DNA from: a bacterium
GTDB lineage: Bacteria > Actinomycetota > Acidimicrobiia > Acidimicrobiales > Bin134
Length of the DNA stretch: 14,434 nt
Assembly: GCA_028820035.1 (NCBI GenBank)
Contig: JAPPKI010000559.1
Coordinates: forward strand, 3,616-18,049
Direction of reading: 5' to 3'
Each line of letters starts with the position of its first letter. Position 1 is the stretch's first letter. Both the position numbers and the translations under genes were made by a program. Positions 7,378 through 14,083 of the stretch are shown here, piece after piece. The notes under the pieces are model-generated. The model made no database searches. It was given only the letters and a program-made list of their open reading frames with translations, and was not told the DNA's origin.

Positions 7378-8517
7378 ATGTTGATCAAGAACCAGTGGTA
7401 CGCCGTGGAATTCGGCCAGTGGGTGACCAACCAGCCGGTGCTGGCCCGGGTCCACGGTCACGACCTGGTGCTATGGCGCAGCCCGAACGGCACAGTCAAC
7501 GCCCAGTCCGACCTGTGCGTTCACCGGGGCGGCTCTCTGGCCGGCGGCTCAGTGGTGGGCGACTGCGTGCAGTGCCCCTACCACGGCTGGCGCTACGGAG
7601 CCGACGGGGCCTGCGTGGAGATCCCGGCCAACCGGTCGGGCCTGCCCATTCCCCGCAAGGCCCGGATCGACACCTATCCCTGCATCGAGCGCTACGGCTT
7701 CGTGTGGGTGTTCTTGGGCGACCTGGCGCCTGAGGATCGGCCCCCGGTGCCCGAGTTGGATGGGCTTGAGGAGCACACCGAAGCCAGGGCCGAGGGATAC
7801 CGGGCGGTTATCGGCGAGTTCACCTGGCAGGCCAACTACGACCGGGTGCTGGAGAACGCGGTGGACATCGCCCATACCCCCTTCGTGCATTCCGGCTCGT
7901 TCGGCAACAAAGACCAGCCCGAGATCCAGGACTTCGACCTCGACGAAACCCGCGTCAACGGCCACCTGGCGTCGGTCACCGCCACCGTGGAGCTCGAACC
8001 GCCTCGTCCGTCGGGCATGTGGCGGTTCATCTCCAAGAAGGACCGCCCGCCGGTGAGCACCTCCACCGGGTTCTACCCGCCCAACGTGTCGATGCTCATC
8101 GTGCGGCTGCCCATGGGCGAGATCCGCATCTTCACTGCCGCGGTGCCCCGCGACGAGCACGTCACCGTCTCCAAGTTCTGCATGCTGCGCACGTTCTTCA
8201 CCGGGGGCTGGGCCGACAAGAACTCCTACGACCGCACCATCAAGATCTTCCTGGAAGACCAGCCCACCGTTGAGGGCCAGCGGCCGGAGCTGCTGCCGTT
8301 CGATCTGTCCGCCGAGCTCCACGTCAAGTCCGACTCCATCCAACTTGCCTACCGCCGCTGGCGCCAGGAGCAGATCGACAAAGGTTGGGCGCTCGAGACC
8401 CCATCGGACGAGGAAGCCATGCGGGCCGCCGCGGTGATTCCCTCACCGGGGCGTACCGGCGACCCCGAGTTGGCCAACGCCTGGGTGTTCCCCGCTGTCG
8501 GCGAGGACCGATCATGA
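7378..8517 (+). CDS. Rieske [2Fe-2S] oxygenase, pheophorbide a oxygenase-like
   Basis: A 379-residue oxygenase. The N-terminal Rieske domain (about 5-115) ligates [2Fe-2S] with Cys47-x-His49 (CVHRGGSLAGG) and Cys66-x2-His69 (CPYHGWRY). The catalytic domain has ENAVDIAHTPFVH (159-171), giving Asp163, His166 and His171 near the mononuclear iron. The C-terminal stretch EDQPTVEGQRPELLPFDLSAELH and the following AYRRWRQEQ resemble the PaO/cyanobacterial PaO-like branch more than typical benzoate-type dioxygenases. It is shorter than plant PaO, with no evident C-terminal membrane segments. No reductase or ferredoxin gene is in the window. ATG 7378 has GGAGAGGA (7363-7370) at 7 bp. The stop overlaps the next start by ATGA (8514-8517). 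Rieske oxygenase is secure; a porphyrin substrate is inferred from the two RCCR-like neighbours. Confidence 0.88.
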   Translation: MLIKNQWYAVEFGQWVTNQPVLARVHGHDLVLWRSPNGTVNAQSDLCVHRGGSLAGGSVVGDCVQCPYHGWRYGADGACVEIPANRSGLPIPRKARIDTYPCIERYGFVWVFLGDLAPEDRPPVPELDGLEEHTEARAEGYRAVIGEFTWQANYDRVLENAVDIAHTPFVHSGSFGNKDQPEIQDFDLDETRVNGHLASVTATVELEPPRPSGMWRFISKKDRPPVSTSTGFYPPNVSMLIVRLPMGEIRIFTAAVPRDEHVTVSKFCMLRTFFTGGWADKNSYDRTIKIFLEDQPTVEGQRPELLPFDLSAELHVKSDSIQLAYRRWRQEQIDKGWALETPSDEEAMRAAAVIPSPGRTGDPELANAWVFPAVGEDRS

Positions 8518-9248
8518 GCCTGTCGGCCGATCTCTGCCTCGGCACCGTAGAGGCCATCGCCAGCCGACTGGAGCTGGAGGAGACCGTTCACACCTCGTTG
8601 GCCTCGGCCATGGACGGATCGCCGGTGGGTGCCCATCGGGTGCTGGCCCGCGACGGGGTGGCGGAACTGGTGTACGTGGGCATGAAGGTGGAGGCCTTCG
8701 GGCTGGACAGCCACATGTGCTTCGCCTTCACCCCGGCCGCCAGCCCGGTGCCCCACTTCACGGTGGACTCGGTGTTGGCCGGACCGCACTACGCCTTCCA
8801 CTTGGATCTGATCCCCCGGCTGGACCCGGGCGCCAACCTGGCCTACATCGACCATTGCTACGGCCCCCTCACCGAGGTCCACGACGAGACCATGCAGATC
8901 GAAGGGCTCACCCCCGCCCACCTGTCGCCCCGCCAGTGGCAGCTCATGTCGGCGTGGATGCTGGCCCACCGGGCCGACGAGGATGGCTTCCGGGCGGTGT
9001 TCGGCGCGGTGGCCTCCTACCGTGACCACTGGCTGGGATTGGTGGAATCCGGTGTACCCGACGAGGCCACCGGCGGTGCCTCTGCCGAGCAGCTTTCCGA
9101 TCGCGATGCCCGCAACCGGGCCGCCATCTTCAACCCGGAGGTCGACCCGGTGTGGGCCCGAGTCGACCAGTTGCTCGGCCCCGAGTCGAGCGCCGATATC
9201 CAGGCCAGCCTGAAGACCGCGGCCCGCTCCCCATCCACCCTGCAATGA
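8514..9248 (+). CDS. second RCCR/ferredoxin-dependent bilin reductase-like protein
   Basis: A 244-residue protein coupled to the Rieske gene by ATGA overlap. It looks like a distant paralogue of the protein at 6513-7325. SPVPHFTVDSVLAGPHYAF (78-95) followed by HLDLIPRLDPG aligns with the VPHLG and YIDYNPRSDL region there. The C-terminal RDARNRAAIFNPEVDP with VDQLLGPESSADI matches its RRRNIAERDP and FFGEE region. This order of motifs is that of the bilin reductase superfamily. It may reduce a second double bond or form a heteromer with its paralogue. No metal or flavin motif is visible, consistent with cofactor-free, ferredoxin-dependent enzymes. I am fairly sure it is a real gene and moderately sure of the superfamily. 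If neither, it would be an uncharacterised partner of the Rieske oxygenase. Confidence 0.65.
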   Translation: MSLSADLCLGTVEAIASRLELEETVHTSLASAMDGSPVGAHRVLARDGVAELVYVGMKVEAFGLDSHMCFAFTPAASPVPHFTVDSVLAGPHYAFHLDLIPRLDPGANLAYIDHCYGPLTEVHDETMQIEGLTPAHLSPRQWQLMSAWMLAHRADEDGFRAVFGAVASYRDHWLGLVESGVPDEATGGASAEQLSDRDARNRAAIFNPEVDPVWARVDQLLGPESSADIQASLKTAARSPSTLQ

Positions 9249-9258
9249 ACGGATTGAA

Positions 9259-10200
9259 ATGAGCGAATCCCAAGCCTCCGAGTGGCAGCAGCGCATCACC
9301 GGCGAGTGGTACGGCCTGCCGTCGGTGTTCGACGCCGAGGGCAACCACACCGGGTTCAACAAGGTCAGCCGGGCCAGCGTGTTCGCCGACGGCAAGGTCA
9401 CCTACTGGATGCAGTGCAATTTCATGAATACCGGCCCGCTGCGCAACCGGTTCGAGATCAGGGACTTCGAGTTCGGCGTGGACGACCGGGGCAACGACCG
9501 CATTTACCAGGGCCCCGACTTCTACGGGGCCGGCCATCCCTATGGCTCACTGGTGGACTCCCACTACTACGCGCCGGGCTGGCGGGCCGACCTCAACACC
9601 ATGAACCAGATCCTCCCCGACGGGGTTACCCAGGTGTACTCGTCGCTGCTTTATGAGGGCCCCACCATCTTCTCGGTCTTCAACGGTGTCTACCTGAACG
9701 CCCACGACTACGACACCAATCCCGACACCAAGGCGTGGATCGACGCCCACATCGAGGCCGAGCAGGAGATGGCCGCATGGCCCCACACCGTGCCCGACCG
9801 CATCGGAGGCGAATGGGCCGGAGAATGCGAAGTGTTCGGGGCCGACCAGCAGCGCCGGGGCACCGTGAACGTGCGCTGGCGCCACGACCCCATCGACCTT
9901 GTGCGCGCCACCCACGTCCTTGAGCTGTCCGGGGAGCTCGACTACTCCCATACCTACATCCGCACCCGCTCCCACGGCAACCGCTACACCTACGACGGCC
10001 CCGATCTCTGGGGCAACGCCATCGCCTACGGCCGAGTCCTCTACACCTCTCAGCACCACGTCAGCGAGCCCTTCAAAGTCAAAGGCCGAGAGTTCATCAT
10101 CGACCGCGACTACACCCTGGCCGTGGCCTGGAAGCTCTATGACGGCGACCGCATGACCCACATAGTCTTCGGCCCCCTCACCTACACCTCCGACGCCTAA
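9259..10200 (+). CDS. two-domain lipocalin-like (DUF3598-type) protein
   Basis: A 313-residue protein made of two similar beta-rich halves. Half 1 begins ITGEWYGLPSVFDAEG and carries YQGPDFYGAG; half 2 begins IGGEWAGECEVFGADQ and carries YDGPDLWGNA. This G-[ED]-W opening followed about 70 residues later by Y-x-GP suggests a duplicated calycin/lipocalin-like barrel, as in DUF3598 proteins. No signal peptide or membrane helix is seen, so it is probably cytosolic. Lipocalin-fold proteins often bind hydrophobic or tetrapyrrole ligands, and bilin lyases of the CpcS type share the fold, so a pigment carrier or lyase-like role is possible (inference). It starts 10 bp after the reductase-like gene as the last gene of the operon. 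Its stop lies 13 bp from the convergent gene, with no clear terminator. Confidence 0.6.
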   Translation: MSESQASEWQQRITGEWYGLPSVFDAEGNHTGFNKVSRASVFADGKVTYWMQCNFMNTGPLRNRFEIRDFEFGVDDRGNDRIYQGPDFYGAGHPYGSLVDSHYYAPGWRADLNTMNQILPDGVTQVYSSLLYEGPTIFSVFNGVYLNAHDYDTNPDTKAWIDAHIEAEQEMAAWPHTVPDRIGGEWAGECEVFGADQQRRGTVNVRWRHDPIDLVRATHVLELSGELDYSHTYIRTRSHGNRYTYDGPDLWGNAIAYGRVLYTSQHHVSEPFKVKGREFIIDRDYTLAVAWKLYDGDRMTHIVFGPLTYTSDA

Positions 10201-10213
10201 GCGCCGCCGAGCC

Positions 10214-10873
10214 TCAGCCCACGGTTACCGACACCGAGCGGCCCTCATCGTCCACGTTTTCGGTGATCTCAATGCCGGTGGCTCCGATCGGGTCACGCAT
10301 GGTCCAGAGGCGGCGGTGGTGTGTGGGGGAGGGTTGGTCTGCGGCTACCAGCATGGGGCCGACGGTTCGTTGGAGGGGCCAGTCGGCGTCGGGTTTGGGG
10401 GCGGAGGCCGACAAGTCGAGTTGGGGTTCAATGCCTGAGGCTTCGGGGACGGCTACGCCGATGATGTCGGCTACTGAGCGGCCGGCTAGGGAGAAGAATC
10501 CGCCGGTGAGCTGGCGGTCGGGGGCGACCAGGACGCTGTAGGACTCGAACTCGTAGCCGAAGCGGGGCCAGAGTCCTTGGCCGGTCAGGGCGCCGGGCTG
10601 CCACACGGTGCCGACGCCCACTACATCGGGGCCGAGATAGCGGCGCTGGTCTCCGGCCACCTCTAGGTCGAACACCCACTCGCCGGCGAAGGCGGCCATG
10701 GGGTGATCGGCCAGTTCGGGGGAGGGATGGCACTGCTGGGTCACCCGCAGCCGGTTCTCTCCGGCGGGCTCGACGATCCGGCGCTGGGCCACTTCGCCCT
10801 GGAAGGTGCCGTCGGGGTCATAGACGTACTCGTTGATCAGCCAGTCGCCGCTGAAGCGGTCCTTCTCGCTCAT
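10214..10873 (-). CDS. lipocalin-like protein, paralogue of the neighbouring barrel proteins
   Basis: A 219-residue protein. It opens FSGDWLINEYVYDPDGTFQG, like the barrel starts of its neighbours, and carries YLGPDVVGVG around residue 80, the same Y-x-GP motif as the genes at 9259 and 10870. A single barrel with a short C-terminal extension fits the length. No catalytic motif is evident, so it is probably a ligand-binding or structural protein of the same family; function unknown. The ATG at 10873 overlaps the stop of the upstream gene by ATGA (10870-10873), so translation is coupled. An in-frame extension to 10987 lies wholly inside the upstream gene and is rejected. Last gene of the minus-strand operon that begins at 13024. 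Confidence 0.6.
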   Translation of the reverse strand: MSEKDRFSGDWLINEYVYDPDGTFQGEVAQRRIVEPAGENRLRVTQQCHPSPELADHPMAAFAGEWVFDLEVAGDQRRYLGPDVVGVGTVWQPGALTGQGLWPRFGYEFESYSVLVAPDRQLTGGFFSLAGRSVADIIGVAVPEASGIEPQLDLSASAPKPDADWPLQRTVGPMLVAADQPSPTHHRRLWTMRDPIGATGIEITENVDDEGRSVSVTVG

Positions 10874-11772
10874 GCCGGATCGAAGGCCAAGGCCCCGTAG
10901 GCCGCTCCGAGGCGGTGCTCGCCCCGATACCAGATGTGGAGAACCGCCTTGATGGAGCCATCTCGCGACACCACCTCGCGTCGCCACACCCGGAGCCCTT
11001 CGCGGTGTAAGTGGAGCTGTCCGCTGAAGCCCCGGCCGCCGCTGAGGCTGCCGCTGCCCATCAGATCACCCTCCGGGGTCCACGCCGTCCAGCCGTCAGA
11101 CAGCAGGGTGAACGACAGGCCGGGGGAGTAGTCGGCCCCGGAGAGACCCACATCCCACGAGTCGCCCTGGTCAACGACTGTTTCGGTGTAGTCGGCCGGT
11201 TCGGTGGGCGTGCCGTCGGCGTCGAGGCGGTGCAGTTGGCCCGACCATCGGCCAGGACGCAGCAACAGCAGGTCGCCACGGCCAGCGGTGGGGTCGTCGC
11301 GTAAGGCTTGCGGGTCCATCGGTGCCACGGAGGGAGGTGCGGGGTCGGAAGGGTCAACCTGGCGCTGATATTCCCCCACCACCGTCCAGCGGAGCTGGTC
11401 GCCCCGGCTGAGCAGGGCCAGCGATAGTTGGCGGGTGCCGTCGGGCAGCACCATCAGGAAGAAGCGCTGCGACAGCCCCAGGTCGGGCCAGTAGTTGTGG
11501 GCGGCCACCAGGCCGTCGCCCATCGCCTCGGCATAGCCGATGTTGAGGGGTCCTTCGTAGGTGCGGTGCGAGCCGTGGTCGGCGATGGTGTAGACGCCCG
11601 ACAGGGAGAACGGTCCGTCGAACTCGACCTCCACCGTCACCCGCCCAGCTTGGTCGTCGGCCTTCACTGATCGGGTGTCGCGCCCCATCCCGGTAAAGCG
11701 GCCTTCGGCGTCGTAGACCTCAGCCGCGCCGATCCACTCGCCGACTCCTTGGGAAAACGACCCCTTGCTCAC
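10870..11772 (-). CDS. two-domain lipocalin-like (DUF3598-type) protein
   Basis: A 300-residue protein with a GTG start (11770-11772) that overlaps the stop of the DUF3891 gene as GTGA. Half 1 opens GVGEWIGAAEVYDAEGRFTG and contains YEGPLNIGYA, closely echoing half 1 of the protein at 9259. Half 2 opens RPGRWSGQLHRLDADG and ends with strands around GLRVWRREVVSRDGS and LHIWYRGE. A run rich in Pro and Asp (about 139-160) looks like the linker. No export signal. Probably another duplicated barrel of the local lipocalin-like set. The ligand is unknown; the context favours a tetrapyrrole or a breakdown product. Confidence 0.58.
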   Translation of the reverse strand: MSKGSFSQGVGEWIGAAEVYDAEGRFTGMGRDTRSVKADDQAGRVTVEVEFDGPFSLSGVYTIADHGSHRTYEGPLNIGYAEAMGDGLVAAHNYWPDLGLSQRFFLMVLPDGTRQLSLALLSRGDQLRWTVVGEYQRQVDPSDPAPPSVAPMDPQALRDDPTAGRGDLLLLRPGRWSGQLHRLDADGTPTEPADYTETVVDQGDSWDVGLSGADYSPGLSFTLLSDGWTAWTPEGDLMGSGSLSGGRGFSGQLHLHREGLRVWRREVVSRDGSIKAVLHIWYRGEHRLGAAYGALAFDPA

Positions 11773-12587
11773 ATTCGGACCAGGCGAACCGTCTGTGTCG
11801 CCACTGGCGTGGCGGCCAGCACCGCGCCGAGGTCGGTACCGGGAGGCTGGGGCGCGAGATACCGGCCTTCGGTGGCCAGCTCAAGCCCGTCTTCGCCAAA
11901 CGGGTAGGGATCCAACCCGTACTCCCCACCAGGACGCTCGACCACCGAGATGGTCACGTCGTCGCCCACCGCCTGGGGCACATTAAGGAAATCCGAGGTG
12001 CCCCGCTCTCCTTCAGGAGCCAGGTGAAAGTACAGGGAGATGGTGTCGAAGAACTGGAGCTGCTTGTAAGCGTGGAACAGGTAGTCGTCGGTGGCGTGGT
12101 CGGGATCGTCGGCGGCCAACTGCTCTTTCAAGCGGCGCTGGCGGCTCTCCTCGTTGCCCAGCATGGCGTCGACCTCGGGGCGCAGGTCGTCGGGGATCAG
12201 GTCCAAGAAGATCTTGTCGCTCAACCCGTATCGCCCTCGGTACAGGCCATAGGTATGCATCGACGAGATGATGCCGCTAAACGGGTGATGGGCCTCATTG
12301 AACGCCGGCGACCCCGCCGATGTGGTCACAATCTGAGGCAGCGGGGTGGCCGTGAGGTTGTAGGGAAGGCCAGTGTCGGGATTCTGGGGGGCCTGGGCGT
12401 CGAGGTCGGCCCAGCCCTGATCGTGGTGGTCGACGATGAACTGCATCGGCTCGGCCGGTTCGAGCTCGTCGAACTCGTCATTGCCGAAGTTGGCAGCCAG
12501 GCACCCGGCGAAAGCGGTGTGCTGGTGCATGGCGATCACGAAATGGGGGGCGCTGGCGTCGCCTCCGGGGGCGCTCTGGACGATCAT
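11769..12587 (-). CDS. DUF3891 family protein
   Basis: A 272-residue protein that matches the DUF3891 pattern: an N-terminal MIV start, AMHQHTAFAGCLAANFG (19-35), an HHDQGWADLD motif (54-63), GLPYNL, HHPFSGIISSMH (100-111) and a late YKQLQFFDTISLYF. The conserved His and Asp residues (His21, His23, His54, His55, Asp56, His111) look like a metal site of HD-hydrolase type, but the family has no function I know of. It sits in the operon with lipocalin-like proteins and opposite the alpha/beta hydrolase, so a small-molecule hydrolase or metal-handling role in pigment breakdown can be proposed but not shown. Its start follows the frameshifted gene and lies at the edge of a 39-bp direct repeat. Confidence 0.75.
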   Translation of the reverse strand: MIVQSAPGGDASAPHFVIAMHQHTAFAGCLAANFGNDEFDELEPAEPMQFIVDHHDQGWADLDAQAPQNPDTGLPYNLTATPLPQIVTTSAGSPAFNEAHHPFSGIISSMHTYGLYRGRYGLSDKIFLDLIPDDLRPEVDAMLGNEESRQRRLKEQLAADDPDHATDDYLFHAYKQLQFFDTISLYFHLAPEGERGTSDFLNVPQAVGDDVTISVVERPGGEYGLDPYPFGEDGLELATEGRYLAPQPPGTDLGAVLAATPVATQTVRLVRM

Positions 12588-12663
12588 GGCCGCTGCACCC
12601 GGGTGAAGTCCTGAATCTGGAAATTCATGGCCGCTGCACCCGAGTGAAATCTTGAATCTGGAA
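12584..12663. repeat. 39-bp near-identical direct repeat
   Basis: Copies at 12584-12622 and 12625-12663 (41-bp offset) match at 36 of 39 positions. On the minus strand both encode FQIQDFTRVQRP plus stop, but in different frames relative to the upstream gene. All three differences (12602/12643, 12608/12649, 12611/12652) fall in third codon positions and are synonymous. Removing one copy would place the stop of the lipocalin-like gene in the usual ATGA overlap with the DUF3891 gene. Confidence 0.9.
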
Positions 12664-13024
12664 CAGGCTGGTGGCGGCGTCGCGCACCTTGTGGGTGATG
12701 ATGCGACGGGTGTCGGGGTCTAGGAAGTAGTGGTTGTTGTAGACGATGTTGTTGCTCACCCGGCTGTCGATGGTGAAGACGTAGTTGTACGGGGTGAGCT
12801 CGGCCCCTTCGAGGCTGAGCTGCTCGCTGTCGGCAAAGCACCGCTTGCCGTCCACTTGGATCGGGGTGTCGAAGATGGTCTCGCCAGTACACGTCCATGT
12901 GAACCGCGCTGGATTCGAGGAAATCGCCGTGGGGGGTGAAGCTCTTGCACAACCCCTCCCAGTGGCCCATAAAGCACTGGTACGGCCGAGGCGAGGCCGG
13001 GCCATAGTTTCTGGTGTCGCTCAC
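12625..13024 (-). pseudogene. lipocalin-like (DUF3598-type) protein, frameshifted
   Basis: The GTG at 13024 opens a frame reading MSDTRNYGP, then CFMGHWEGLCKSFTPHGDFLE and HMDVY. Near 12884-12892 the good reading switches by one base into GETIFDTPIQVDG and continues through SNNIVYNNHYFLDPDTRR to FQIQDFTRVQRP and a stop at 12625. Neither frame alone holds a full protein. Read through the shift it would be about 133 residues, a single barrel of the GHW/GEW lipocalin-like type seen in its neighbours. The original frame stays open to 12584 and, remarkably, ends in the same FQIQDFTRVQRP because of a 39-bp near-repeat. Either the gene is broken, or the assembly carries a one-base error here. First gene of the minus-strand operon, facing operator site 4. 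Confidence 0.6.
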
Positions 13025-13056
13025 CTTGGGAATCGTAGAGTGTGCTGGAACTTGAT

Positions 13057-13089
13057 GAAACCGTGTTCCTCTGAGCGAAACAACGCCGT
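13057..13089. promoter_or_regulatory. operator-like array, site 4 (hydrolase/SDR and lipocalin-like operons)
   Basis: Half-sites GAAAC (13057-13061), GTTCC (13065-13069) and GAAAC (13077-13081), with a degenerate fourth arm GCCGT (13085-13089); spacers 3, 7 and 3 bp. The core TTCCTCTGAGCG (13066-13077) is identical to that at 3146-3157. It lies in the 80-bp gap between the divergent starts at 13024 and 13105 and could serve both operons. Confidence 0.62.
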
Positions 13090-13104
13090 GACCAAGAGCG
13101 CCAC

Positions 13105-14064
13105 ATGATCGTCCGAGGGCTGCACTTTTCCTTCGACGCCAGCGGTGATGCCGCGCTGGGCACGCTGTTCTACCCCGGCGACGACCGCCGCCTCTACGAG
13201 GCCCGTCTGACCGGACAGGTGCCGGCCGACGACTCTGATGCCCCGTGGCCGGTGGTGGTCTTGTTGCCGGGCATCAACGTGGCGCCCGATTGCTACCGGT
13301 GGCTGGCCCATCGGCTGGTGGCCGACGGACTGTGCGTGGTGACCTTCGCCGCCATCGGGTCGCTGGGACCGGCGGGGCGGGGCATCACCCCTGGTCTCGA
13401 CCTGGCCGCTTTGGCCCCCGACACCATCGGCACGCGGCCCTCCTCCACTGCGCTCGGACCGCTGCTCGCACACCTGTCTGAATTGGCCGCCGACGAGCAA
13501 AGCCCGGTGGCCGGGCACCTAGACCTGGGCCGAGTGGTGGTGGGAGGCCATTCGGCGGGGGGAACATCGGCGCTGCACAACAGTGATCCGGCTTGGGTAC
13601 CGGGCTTGCAGGCGGTGTTCGTCTATGCCGCTCACACCATGGTGGCCACGGCCCTGGGGCATGGCGAGGCCGCCGTCGCGCCCATCCCGGCCAAAGTGCC
13701 GATCATGCTGCTGGGCGGCGCCGACGACGGGGTTATCGCGGCTAGCCGCGACCGCTACCGCACCGACGACAACGCCCACGACCCCGTCTGGCGGACCTTT
13801 GCCGAGGCCATTCATCGGCAGCAGGGAGATTCCTGGCTGATCGAGTTGGCCGGCGCCGGACACTTCGCCATCTGCGACCCGGTGGACACCACCAGCGGCC
13901 GCTCCTTCCTGGAGTCCGACTCCGCGACCGCCGACCCAGTCTTCCAGGAACTGCTCGGCGACCTCATCGCCGCGTTCACCGCCGCCAGCCTGGGCCGCCC
14001 CAGTCGGGCCAATATGGAGCAATTGGTCGAACAGCCATCGGTCGGTCACTGGGATCGACGTTGA
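13105..14064 (+). CDS. alpha/beta hydrolase, possibly chlorophyllase-like
   Basis: A 319-residue serine hydrolase. PWPVVVLLPGINV (47-59) is the beta-strand and oxyanion region, GGHSAGG (147-153) the nucleophile elbow with Ser150, MLLGGADDGV (201-210) supplies the acid (Asp207 or Asp208) and AGAGHFAICDP (249-259) the catalytic His253. The arrangement resembles dienelactone hydrolase, PET-hydrolase and chlorophyllase-type enzymes; plant chlorophyllase has GHSRGG at the elbow. No signal peptide, so it should act in the cytosol. Given the RCCR-like, PaO-like and NYC1-like neighbours, hydrolysis of the phytyl (or methyl) ester of a chlorophyll derivative is a reasonable inference, not a demonstrated one. 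It is followed 19 bp later by the SDR gene and has operator site 4 just upstream. Confidence 0.85.
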   Translation: MIVRGLHFSFDASGDAALGTLFYPGDDRRLYEARLTGQVPADDSDAPWPVVVLLPGINVAPDCYRWLAHRLVADGLCVVTFAAIGSLGPAGRGITPGLDLAALAPDTIGTRPSSTALGPLLAHLSELAADEQSPVAGHLDLGRVVVGGHSAGGTSALHNSDPAWVPGLQAVFVYAAHTMVATALGHGEAAVAPIPAKVPIMLLGGADDGVIAASRDRYRTDDNAHDPVWRTFAEAIHRQQGDSWLIELAGAGHFAICDPVDTTSGRSFLESDSATADPVFQELLGDLIAAFTAASLGRPSRANMEQLVEQPSVGHWDRR

Positions 14065-14083
14065 GCAATAGGAGGAGCACAAA

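Noticed and set aside
10201..10213. Terminator between the convergent genes ending at 10200 and 10214
   Set aside because: The 13-bp gap shows no GC-rich hairpin followed by T residues; none is visible at the 5572/5574 convergence either.
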